A stretch of 64,000 nt of DNA from Streptomyces filipinensis (GTDB lineage: Bacteria > Actinomycetota > Actinomycetes > Streptomycetales > Streptomycetaceae). The DNA is taken from assembly GCF_014649495.1 (NCBI RefSeq), contig NZ_BMTD01000026.1, positions 1 to 64,000 of the forward strand, written 5' to 3'. A program made the position numbers and the translations under genes. The notes beneath the pieces are model-generated. The model was not told the origin of the DNA, ran no database searches, and worked only from the letters and a program-made list of their open reading frames with translations. This document shows positions 9,112 to 16,364 of this stretch, in pieces. How positions within the stretch are numbered: the first letter of the stretch is position 1; the number at the start of each line of letters is the position of its first letter.

Positions 9112-10263
9112 TCACACCACCACCGTGGCGCGGAAGACCGTCCCCGCGCCGGAGATCTCCGCCGTCTGCGCGGCGGGGACGAAGACCGACTGCCCCGGCT
9201 TCAGCTCGTGTTCGCCCGCGTGGACCGAACCGGCCGTGCAGAGCAGGATCTGCGGGGTGGCGAGGGTGAGGTCGCGGGCGGTGCCGCCCTCGGAGAGGAC
9301 GTACCGGGAGAGCCGGAACTCGTCGATCGGCGTCTCGTAGACCTCCTCGCCCTCCGGGGAGGCCTCGGGGCGGAGCACGCCCGGGTCACCCGCTTCGAAG
9401 CGGACCACCCGCAGCAGCTCGGGGACGTCGACGTGCTTCGGGGTCAGGCCGCAGCGCAGGACGTTGTCGGAGTTGGCCATGATCTCGACGCCGAGGCCGC
9501 TGATGTAGGCGTGCGGGATGCCGGCGCCGAGGAACAGGGCCTCGCCCGGCTGCAGGCGGACGCGGTTGAGGAGCATGCCCGCGATGACGCCGGGGTCGCC
9601 CGGGAAGTGGTGGGCGAGGACGGCGTAGGGGGCGTAGTCGCCGCCGAGGCGGGTGCAGGCGGCGGCGGTCTCGGTGACCGTCCGGGCCATTTCCTCCGGG
9701 TCGGCGGTGAGGATCGCGGTGAGGACCTCGCGCAGGGCCGCGTCCTCGGGGTGGGCGTGCAGCAGGTCGACGTAGGGCTTGAGGGAGGGGACGCCGAGTC
9801 CGTCGAGCAGGTCGGCGGCCTGGACGGGGTCGCGGAAGCCGCAGAGGCCGTCGAACTCGGACAGCGCGCAGATCAGTTCGGGCTTGTGGTTGGCATCCTT
9901 GTAGTTGCGGTGCGGTGCGTCGACCGGGATGCCGCGGCGCTCCTCGTCGGCGTAACCCTCCTTGGCCTGCTCCAGGTTGGGGTGTACCTGGAGGGAGAGG
10001 GGGGCGCCGGCAGCGAGGATCTTCAGGAGGAAGGGCAGGCGAGGGCCGAACTTCGCGACCGTCTCCGCGCCCAGCTCGCCCTTCGGGTCGGCGTCGATGA
10101 CGTCGACGAGGGTCCCGCGCGCGGTGCGCGAGGGGGCTCCCGGGTGCGCGCCCATCCACATCTCCGCCTGCGGTTCGCCGGTCGGCTCGACGCCGAGCAG
10201 GTGCGGGATGGCGGTGGGGGAACCCCAGGCGTAAGGGCGGACGGTGTTGTCGAGGCGGTCCAT
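9112..10263 (-). CDS. manA: Mannose-6-phosphate isomerase, class I
   Basis: A 383-residue zinc enzyme that interconverts fructose-6-phosphate and mannose-6-phosphate, the entry to GDP-mannose. Zinc ligands are visible in SLQVHPN (Gln, His), NHKPELICAL (Glu) and GAGIPHAYISG (His). The downstream order manA, SIS-domain isomerase, Trm112-like, manB is a mannose-activation cluster on the minus strand. The start is the ATG at 10263 with a purine-rich GAGAAG upstream. A 101-bp gap separates it from the SIS gene. Length is normal for the family. Confidence 0.96.
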   Translation of the reverse strand: MDRLDNTVRPYAWGSPTAIPHLLGVEPTGEPQAEMWMGAHPGAPSRTARGTLVDVIDADPKGELGAETVAKFGPRLPFLLKILAAGAPLSLQVHPNLEQAKEGYADEERRGIPVDAPHRNYKDANHKPELICALSEFDGLCGFRDPVQAADLLDGLGVPSLKPYVDLLHAHPEDAALREVLTAILTADPEEMARTVTETAAACTRLGGDYAPYAVLAHHFPGDPGVIAGMLLNRVRLQPGEALFLGAGIPHAYISGLGVEIMANSDNVLRCGLTPKHVDVPELLRVVRFEAGDPGVLRPEASPEGEEVYETPIDEFRLSRYVLSEGGTARDLTLATPQILLCTAGSVHAGEHELKPGQSVFVPAAQTAEISGAGTVFRATVVV

Positions 10264-10364
10264 GTGTCTTCTCTGTCTCCGTACGTACGCGGCTCAGCCG
10301 GACCGGCGGCTGAGCCGGTTGCCGTGCTGGTGGTGGGCGCGGGTCGGTGGACCCGGAGCAAAGA

Positions 10365-11492
10365 TCAGGCCCCCGAAGCGAGCGCCAGGTAAACAGCGGC
10401 GAAATCCGTGACGGCGATCAGTTCCGCGAGGGTCTCCAGTTCACCGCCCTCCTCCGGTTCGAGCTCGCTGATCGGCGTGTCGTGGGTGAGGGCCAGGTCG
10501 CGGGCGGCCGGGGCGGCGGTGAAGCCGCCGATCGGGCGGTCGCGCAGCAGCACTACGCGCGCGTGCAGCGCGGGCTGTTCCTCGACGCGGTCGCGGAAGA
10601 AGTCGTCGGGGTCGGCGCTGGCGGCCAGCGGTCCGGCCAGCAGGGCGCTGTGCGCGGCGAGCGCCTCGGGGAGTTCGGAGACGAGTCCGGGGCGGCCGGC
10701 GAGTTCGGCGAGAGCGGCGGCGAAACGGCGCCCGGCGGGGCCCGCCGAGGGCCCTTCCGTCCACACCACGGGCAGCGCGTCGGCGAGTTCGGCGGCCAGG
10801 GTCTTGGCCGGGTTGCTGTAGGTGGCGATGGCGGGGCCGCAGCGCTCGGCGATGTGGTCCAGGCGGTCGGCGACCTTCTCCAGCGTCTCCGGCGGGGCGG
10901 TGAGCAGTCCGATGCGGTCCAGCAGCGCGAGCAGCGGGGTGAGCAGCGCCCAGAAGACGCCCGAGGAGGAGGCGGCGAGCGGTTCCTCCTGGTCGTACGG
11001 CGCTGTCGCCATCGGTACGAACAGGCCGTGGGCGCCGGCGACCGCCTCCGCGAGCGGGGTGCGGGGCGGGGCCACGGCGGCGACCGAGCAGCCGCGGCGG
11101 TAGGCCTGGTCGGCGAGGAGGGAGAGGCTGGGTTCGGTGCCGTCCGGGGTGGCGATCAGCAGCAGGTCGACGGAGCCGGTCCACCCCGGCAGTTCCCAGC
11201 GCAGGGCGCCCGCGGCCGAGGCGACGCCGGTCGGGGCCAGACGGACCACGGGGCTGCCGACGCCCGCCAGAGTGCCGAGGAGGTCGGCGGTGTGGGTGGC
11301 GGCGGCGCCGGGGCCGGCGATCAGCACGGAGCGCGGGCGGCCGTCGGGCTTGAGATCGCCGACGCCGGCCTCGGTGGCGTGCCGGGCGGCGGTGCGGACA
11401 CGGGCGCCGGCCTCGGCGGCGCCGCGCAGCAGGCCCCGGCGGTCGGCCTCGGCCAGCCCTTCCGGGGTGTCGAGCAGCGATTCGTCCAGCAT
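10365..11492 (-). CDS. SIS-domain protein, bacterial phosphoglucose/phosphomannose isomerase-like
   Basis: A 375-residue protein with two sugar-isomerase (SIS) folds. The N-terminal half (about 70-190) holds SVLIAGPGAAATHTADLLG. The C-terminal half resembles the bifunctional phosphoglucose/phosphomannose isomerase C-terminal domain. It is always found between manA and manB in actinobacteria, so a role in hexose-phosphate isomerisation is likely, but no activity can be claimed from sequence. I chose the ATG at 11492 (MLDESLLDTPEG) because the upstream extension overlaps the next gene region and has no conserved features. Confidence 0.85.
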   Translation of the reverse strand: MLDESLLDTPEGLAEADRRGLLRGAAEAGARVRTAARHATEAGVGDLKPDGRPRSVLIAGPGAAATHTADLLGTLAGVGSPVVRLAPTGVASAAGALRWELPGWTGSVDLLLIATPDGTEPSLSLLADQAYRRGCSVAAVAPPRTPLAEAVAGAHGLFVPMATAPYDQEEPLAASSSGVFWALLTPLLALLDRIGLLTAPPETLEKVADRLDHIAERCGPAIATYSNPAKTLAAELADALPVVWTEGPSAGPAGRRFAAALAELAGRPGLVSELPEALAAHSALLAGPLAASADPDDFFRDRVEEQPALHARVVLLRDRPIGGFTAAPAARDLALTHDTPISELEPEEGGELETLAELIAVTDFAAVYLALASGA

Positions 11493-11550
11493 GGGCGGAA
11501 GCCTCCGATCGCCGAGGGTCCTGTGTGGGTTGTCTACGAGACGGGCGTCG

Positions 11551-11733
11551 TCACTCGGGGCGGCGGGCCTCGTCCACGAGGAGGACCGGGATGCCGTCGC
11601 GGACCGGGTAGGCGAGGCCACAGTCCTGGCTCGTGCAGATCAGCTCGGTGTCCTGGTCGTTGTGCTGCTCCTTGAGAGGGGCGTGGCAGGCCGGGCAGGC
11701 GAGGATCTCCAGGAGGCCGGCTTCGAGCGGCAT
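11551..11733 (-). CDS. Trm112 family zinc-ribbon protein
   Basis: A 60-residue protein with CPAC and an ICTSQDCG motif, so four cysteines in two pairs that can bind zinc. It matches the Trm112/UPF0434 family, small activators that bind methyltransferases. The ATG has AAGGGA 7 nt upstream. It sits 58 bp upstream of the SIS gene, within the manA-manB transcription direction. Its partner methyltransferase is not in the window. Confidence 0.88.
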   Translation of the reverse strand: MPLEAGLLEILACPACHAPLKEQHNDQDTELICTSQDCGLAYPVRDGIPVLLVDEARRPE

Positions 11734-11819
11734 GAGCGTTCCCTTCGAGGGCGGGGTATTTCTTTGGCCGGTGGTCAGCGTACCGCTGGCGGGCGGGCTG
11801 AGCTGGGCTCACGTGCCGC

Positions 11820-11840
11820 CCAGGGGGCTGCGCCCCCTGG
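11820..11840. terminator. Dispersed hairpin in the manB-Trm112 gap
   Basis: CCAGGGGGC and GCCCCCTGG form a perfect 9-bp stem on a 3-nt loop. This GGGGGCTGCGCCCCC-type element is a common dispersed intergenic hairpin in Streptomyces, and it may attenuate transcription from manB into the smaller genes downstream. Confidence 0.6.
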
Positions 11841-11935
11841 ACCGCCGTCTGCCCGTCCGGCCACCCGCTGGTTCGGCTGTGACGTCGGGTCCCGGCGGTG
11901 TCGGCTCAGGCCGCCGGGAAAGTGCCGTCCGCGGG

Positions 11936-13300
11936 TCAGGCCCTGATGATCGCCAGGGCCTCGTCGCGGATCTTCGTCATGGTCGCCTCGTCCTTCGCCT
12001 CCGCGTTCAACCGCAGGAGGGGCTCGGTGTTGGAGGGGCGGACGTTGAACCACCAGTCGGCGGCGGCGACCGTGAGGCCGTCCAGGTCGTCGAGGGTGAT
12101 GCCGGCGCGGCCCTCGTAGGCGGAGCGGATCGCGGCGAGGCGGGCGGCCTGGTCGGCGACCGTGGAGTTGATCTCGCCGGAGCCGGTGTAGCGGTCGTAC
12201 TGGGAGACGAGGGAGGACAGTGGGCCCTGCTGGCCGCCGAGGGCGGCGAGGACGTGCAGGGCGGCCAGCATGCCGGTGTCGGCGTTCCAGAAGTCCTTGA
12301 AGTAGTAGTGCGCGGAGTGCTCGCCGCCGAAGATGGCGCCGGTGCGGGCCATCTCGGCCTTGATGAAGGAGTGGCCGACACGGGTGCGGGCCGGGCTGCC
12401 GCCGTGTTCCTTCACGACCTCCGGGACCGTGCGGGAGGTGATCAGGTTGTGGATGATCACGCCCTTGCCGCCGTTGCGGGCGAGCTCGCGCCTGGCGACC
12501 AGGGCGGTGATGGCGGACGGGGAGACCGGGTCGCCGTTCTCGTCCACGACGAAGCAGCGGTCGGCGTCGCCGTCGAAGGCGATGCCCAGGTCGGCGCCCT
12601 CCGCCGGGACGCGCTTCTGCAGGTCCACGAGGTTGGCGGGGTCGAGGGGGTTGGCCTCGTGGTTGGGGAAGGTGCCGTCCAGTTCGAAGTACATCGGGAC
12701 GAGGGTCAGGGGGAGGCCGGCGAAGACCGTGGGGACCGTGTGGCCGCCCATGCCGTTGCCGGCGTCGACCACGACCTTCAGGGGGCGGATGGAGGTCAGG
12801 TCGACCAGGGAGCGCAGGTGCGCCGCGTAATCCTCCAACGTCTCGCGGGAGGAGAGGGTTCCCGGCTGGGCGACCGGCTCGGGGGCGCCCGAGTCCAGCC
12901 ACTGCTCGGCCAGTTCGCGGATCTGCGCGAGGCCGGTGTCCTGGCCGACCGGGGCGGCGCCGGCGCGGCACATCTTGATGCCGTTGTACTGGGCCGGGTT
13001 GTGCGAGGCGGTGAACATGGCGCCGGGCAGGTCCAGCGCGCCCGAGGCGTAGTACAGCTGGTCCGTGGAGCACAGGCCGATCTCGGTGACGTCCACACCG
13101 CGGTCCGCCGCGCCGCGCCCGAAGGCGCGGCTCAGCGCCGGGGACGAGGGCCGCATGTCGTGGCCGACGACGATCGCCGACGCTCCTGTCACCTCGGCGA
13201 AGGCCGCGCCGAACAGTCCGGCCAGTGACTCGTCCCACTGGTCCGGGACCACTCCGCGTACGTCGTACGCCTTCACGATCTGCGACAGATCAGCAGCCAC
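11936..13300 (-). CDS. manB: Phosphomannomutase/phosphoglucomutase
   Basis: A 454-residue alpha-D-phosphohexomutase that converts mannose-6-phosphate to mannose-1-phosphate. Visible are the phosphoserine loop TASHNPAQYNG (Ser99), the metal loop DGDADRC, the sugar-specificity loop GGEHSAHY and the phosphate-binding RPSNTEPLLRL near the C-terminus. The GTG at 13300 has a perfect AGGAGG 9 nt upstream, which settles the start. It feeds mannose-1-phosphate to the guanylyltransferase at 25380-26462. Confidence 0.97.
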   Translation of the reverse strand: MAADLSQIVKAYDVRGVVPDQWDESLAGLFGAAFAEVTGASAIVVGHDMRPSSPALSRAFGRGAADRGVDVTEIGLCSTDQLYYASGALDLPGAMFTASHNPAQYNGIKMCRAGAAPVGQDTGLAQIRELAEQWLDSGAPEPVAQPGTLSSRETLEDYAAHLRSLVDLTSIRPLKVVVDAGNGMGGHTVPTVFAGLPLTLVPMYFELDGTFPNHEANPLDPANLVDLQKRVPAEGADLGIAFDGDADRCFVVDENGDPVSPSAITALVARRELARNGGKGVIIHNLITSRTVPEVVKEHGGSPARTRVGHSFIKAEMARTGAIFGGEHSAHYYFKDFWNADTGMLAALHVLAALGGQQGPLSSLVSQYDRYTGSGEINSTVADQAARLAAIRSAYEGRAGITLDDLDGLTVAAADWWFNVRPSNTEPLLRLNAEAKDEATMTKIRDEALAIIRA

Positions 13301-13379
13301 GGCCAACCCTCCTGAAAGTTCTATGGGTGCCCACAAACTACCCGTTGGGGGTAAGGGGGAGGTGTGCGGCGCGGTGGGC

Positions 13380-13805
13380 TCAGTTGTCCGGTGAGCGCAG
13401 GACGCGCAGGTGTCCGCGGCGGGCGACCTCCATGGGATCCGCCGTGCGGGCTCCGCCGCCGCCCGCCTCGGCAGCGCGCTCCTGGGGGCGGGCGGCCTCG
13501 CGGACGGCGTTGGCAAGCGCTTCCAGATCGTCCCCGGTGGGGCGTGCGGGAGCGGAGCCGTCGAGGAGGCGTACGACCTCCCAGCCGCGGGGGGCGGTGA
13601 GGCGCTCGGAGTGCTCGGCGCACAGGTCGTAGCAGTGCGGCTCGGCGTAGGTGGCGAGGGGGCCGAGGACCGCGGTCGAGTCGGCGTAGACGTACGTCAG
13701 CGTCGCGACGGCGGGTCGACCGCAGGCGGTGCGCGAACAGCGACGTACAGGGCTCACGAGGTTGGACGGTACCGCACTCTTGAGCGGGCCGCGACGACTC
13801 TCCAC
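13380..13805 (-). CDS. DUF3499 family protein, putative zinc-binding
   Basis: A protein of about 141 residues with a conserved core VRRCSRTACGRPAVATLTYVY followed by EPHCYDLCAEHSERL. The four cysteines (CSRTAC, CYDLC) suggest a small zinc ribbon. The C-terminal third is variable and charged. The function is unknown; the family sits beside manB and whiB in actinobacteria. The chosen start is the GTG at 13805 (VESRRGPLKS), preceded by GGTGGAG; a start at the internal VSPVRRCS is possible. It diverges from the zincin-like gene. Confidence 0.85.
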   Translation of the reverse strand: MESRRGPLKSAVPSNLVSPVRRCSRTACGRPAVATLTYVYADSTAVLGPLATYAEPHCYDLCAEHSERLTAPRGWEVVRLLDGSAPARPTGDDLEALANAVREAARPQERAAEAGGGGARTADPMEVARRGHLRVLRSPDN

Positions 13806-13902
13806 CAGGTCACTCCACCGTGTCGTGCTGTGAAACGTCCCACACACCCCTTCGGGGGCACCTTGTTGACCTGCACGGACGGGCTCCCGTCGGGTTTGGG
13901 GC

Positions 13903-13927
13903 CCGACTCGATACGGTCACGAGTCGG
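13903..13927. promoter_or_regulatory. Perfect inverted repeat in the divergent promoter region
   Basis: CCGACTCG and CGAGTCGG flank a 9-nt centre (ATACGGTCA). The element lies about 100 bp upstream of the DUF3499 start and 250 bp before the zincin-like gene. It could be a dyad operator or a transcript hairpin. Confidence 0.4.
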
Positions 13928-14047
13928 CACAAACACCGTCAATTGCCTTGTGCTCGGCGGTCTTGGAGGGTTACGGAAACGAGCCATTCGTTGGCTGGAA
14001 CGGTCATCTGGCGACATGGGGGTGGATGCCGCCGGTCGGAGGGGAAT

Positions 14048-14077
14048 GGGCCGATCGGCGGCGGGCCGATCGGCGGC
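14048..14077. repeat. Tandem 15-bp duplication carrying GCCGATCGGC palindromes
   Basis: The 15-mer GGGCCGATCGGCGGC occurs twice in direct tandem, so two perfect CCGATCGG palindromes lie 15 bp apart. It is located in the 374-bp gap between the divergent DUF3499 and zincin-like genes. Apart from the hairpin at 13903 and a -10 at 14168, I see nothing else in that gap. Confidence 0.5.
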
Positions 14078-14167
14078 GGGCGCCGGCCGGTCCGGGGTGG
14101 TGGCCGGTTGCCGTGGAGGGAGGGGCGGGTTGCCGTGTGGGACCGGGCGTGCGGAGCGTGCGGGGAC

Positions 14168-14173
14168 TACGCT
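14168..14173 (+). promoter_or_regulatory. -10 element for leaderless zincin-like gene
   Basis: TACGCT ends 6 nt before the GTG at 14180, which is in frame with the following ATG at 14183. There is no ribosome-binding site, so transcription probably starts at or next to the start codon. Confidence 0.5.
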
Positions 14174-14179
14174 TCCCCA

Positions 14180-14635
14180 GTGATGGACAACCGTGTACCG
14201 CCCCGTGCCGCCGGCCCCGGGCCCCGTCGCCGCGATCGTCATGGGCGGGGTATGAGGGGGCCGATCGCACCGCCGCAGGTGCCGCTCGCCGCCAGCCGTG
14301 CCGATGTGTTCGCGGACCTGGTGCAGGACTCCGTGGAGCGCCTTGAGCGGCGGTGGCCGCAGCTGGCCGACATCGATTTCCTCGTGTTGGAGGTGCCCCG
14401 GCTGGAGGGGCGGGGCGAGCAGGCGTGGAGCGATGAGGCCGTGCCGTTGGGCGGGGTCGTTGCGGCGCGGGACGGACGGCGGGCGCGGGTCGTGGTGTAC
14501 CGGCGGCCGGTGGAGATCCGGACGAAGGGGCGGGACGAGCGGGCCGCGCTGGTGCACGAGGTGGTGGTGGAGCAGGTCGCCGAGTTGCTGGGGCTGACTC
14601 CGGAGACGGTGGATCCGCGGTACGGGGAGGATTAG
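14180..14635 (+). CDS. Zincin-like metallopeptidase-family protein with degenerate HExxH
   Basis: A protein of about 150 residues with an Arg/Pro-rich N-terminus, then a conserved domain from about residue 45 (FADLVQDSVERLERRWPQL). It matches the small zincin-like family encoded next to whiB/manB in actinobacteria. The expected HExxH motif is seen as ALVHEVVVEQVAELLG: the His-Glu pair is kept but the second His is replaced by Val, so zinc catalysis is doubtful. The start is GTG 14180 or ATG 14183; a TACGCT 6 nt upstream of the GTG and the lack of a ribosome-binding site suggest a leaderless mRNA. It is transcribed against its neighbours. Confidence 0.82.
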   Translation: MMDNRVPPRAAGPGPRRRDRHGRGMRGPIAPPQVPLAASRADVFADLVQDSVERLERRWPQLADIDFLVLEVPRLEGRGEQAWSDEAVPLGGVVAARDGRRARVVVYRRPVEIRTKGRDERAALVHEVVVEQVAELLGLTPETVDPRYGED

Positions 14636-14664
14636 TCCGGCGGGGCTCGGGGGCGGCTTGTGGT

Positions 14665-14802
14665 GGGCTTCGGGGTGTTTCCGTTGCCCGCGCCGACGGG
14701 GTGGGCGGTGCTGCCGCGGGACAACGGGGGCTAGGCCTGCCCGCGCCTGCGGGGCGCCGCTGCGCCCACCCGTGCCGCCCCAGCGGCACGACCGCCCGCA
14801 GC
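14665..14802. repeat. Dispersed intergenic repeat, copy A
   Basis: About 138 bp that match 25052-25190 at most positions by eye (roughly 85 percent). Both share CTGCCGCGGGACAACGGGGG and a perfect hairpin, CGTGCCGC-CCCA-GCGGCACG at 14771-14790 here. It lies between the zincin-like gene and the convergent DUF5719 gene. It is probably a dispersed terminator-type element of Streptomyces intergenic DNA. Confidence 0.7.
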
Positions 14803-14849
14803 AGGGGGGCGAGTACCGGGGGCGATCCGAACGGGGCGGACGGGCGCAG

Positions 14850-16364
14850 CTAGGGCTTTTGCAGGACCGAGAGGTCTTCTGTCGCCGTCGGTACCGCCAC
14901 CATGCCCCGGTCGTTCGGGAGGGTTTGGATGGTGAAGCCGGGGACTCCCTCCTCGGTGGCCGTCAGGGTGCGGGAGGCGTAGACCGGGCCGCCGGAGAGG
15001 GGCTCGACCGTGAGGGCGTACGTGCCCTTGAGGCCGGCGGGGGCGGGAACGGTGACGTTCTGCGTGGTGCCGGCCTTGATCGTGTACGTCTTCGACGTCG
15101 CCGTGCCGCCCTCGCTGCCCGCCGAGGCGGTGACCTTGACCGTGGCGGCGGCGGTGGGCGCCGCCAGGGCGAGTGTCGTGCCCTTGGCGCTGTTGTCCGC
15201 CGAGGTGGCGCGCGAGCCGACGGGGGCGGTGGCCGGGATGAAGGCCGTCTCCTGCCTGTCGCCCTTGCCGCGCACGACGCGGAGGGCCGCGACGACCGGG
15301 ACCGACTGGTCCGTGGGCGTCAGGACCAGGGAGCCCGCCTCGCCGCGGGTCACCTCGCCGAGGTCGGCCGTGGTCGTCATGCCCGACTTCACATGGAGGG
15401 TCTCGTTGCCCGCCGGGGTGATCAGGCCGTCCGGCGAGGCCAGGCGGACCTTCAGGTCGGCGTCGTCGCCGCCGGGCGTGAAGGCGATCAGACGGACGTC
15501 GGTGGCGTCCTTCGGGATGCCGGGCAGCACCAGGCTGCCGGCCGGGTCGGAGGCCGCGGCCAGCCAGTCGCCGCCCGCCTTGTCGTCCAGGGCCTGCACG
15601 GACGCGCCGACCCGGCCGCTGCGCACGCTGACGTGCACGGTCAGGTCGGCCTGGCGTTCGTCGGTGAGCGTGGAGAGCAGGATCGGCTTGCTCGCGTGCG
15701 GCGGGACGGTGAGGTTCTCGCCGAGCGGGGACTTGATCGCGCCGTCCTTGCCGTACAGCTCGATGTCGACGACCGCGGCGGAGTCGTCGGGGTTGGTCAG
15801 GTGCACGTAGTCGGTGCGGCCGGCGGCCGTGCCCGCGCCCGGGAACCAGAAATCGGTGTCGGCGGCGGTGCAGTTGACGCCCTGGAGGCCGCGGCCGGTG
15901 CCGGCGGCGACCTCGGTGGTCTCCTGGACGGTCCAGCCCGGCGCGAACCTTCCGTCGGCGGTGCCGATGAGCGCGGGCGTGTCGGCGCCGGAGGTGTCAC
16001 CGGTGGCCGGGGTGCCCGGGGCCTTGGGGGTGAGCACCGGCTCGTCCGCGGTCTTCTTCGCCCCCTTGGACCCCTTGGGGTCCTTGGCTCCCGTGTCGTC
16101 CGTCGACTGCTCGTCGGCCGCCTGGAGTTGGGCCTTGCCGCCGCTTTCCGCGCCCTGGGTGACGGGCGTGAACGACGTGTACGCCGTGTCGGCGATGTCC
16201 GAGATGCTCGGCGCCGGGCACAGCAGGCTCGTGCGCTGCACCGGAAGGTTCGCGGCCGGCTTGGCGGCGGCCCCGGACGCGGACGGGCCGTCGAACGCGG
16301 CGAACGCGGTGACGGCGGCCAGCGCGGTGGTGCCGGCGATCAGGGAGAGGGTGGTGCGGTTCAC
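14850..16364 (-). CDS. DUF5719 family secreted/surface protein
   Basis: A 504-residue protein starting VNRTTLSLIAG with an N-terminal hydrophobic segment (about 6-24) that looks like a signal peptide or anchor, then an Ala/Lys/Asp-rich stretch (about 75-120) and a beta-rich extracellular domain to the end. No catalytic motif is seen. The GTG start overlaps the stop of the glycosyltransferase by 4 nt (GTGA), so the two are translationally coupled and likely work together at the membrane. The family has no known biochemical role. Confidence 0.85.
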   Translation of the reverse strand: MNRTTLSLIAGTTALAAVTAFAAFDGPSASGAAAKPAANLPVQRTSLLCPAPSISDIADTAYTSFTPVTQGAESGGKAQLQAADEQSTDDTGAKDPKGSKGAKKTADEPVLTPKAPGTPATGDTSGADTPALIGTADGRFAPGWTVQETTEVAAGTGRGLQGVNCTAADTDFWFPGAGTAAGRTDYVHLTNPDDSAAVVDIELYGKDGAIKSPLGENLTVPPHASKPILLSTLTDERQADLTVHVSVRSGRVGASVQALDDKAGGDWLAAASDPAGSLVLPGIPKDATDVRLIAFTPGGDDADLKVRLASPDGLITPAGNETLHVKSGMTTTADLGEVTRGEAGSLVLTPTDQSVPVVAALRVVRGKGDRQETAFIPATAPVGSRATSADNSAKGTTLALAAPTAAATVKVTASAGSEGGTATSKTYTIKAGTTQNVTVPAPAGLKGTYALTVEPLSGGPVYASRTLTATEEGVPGFTIQTLPNDRGMVAVPTATEDLSVLQKP

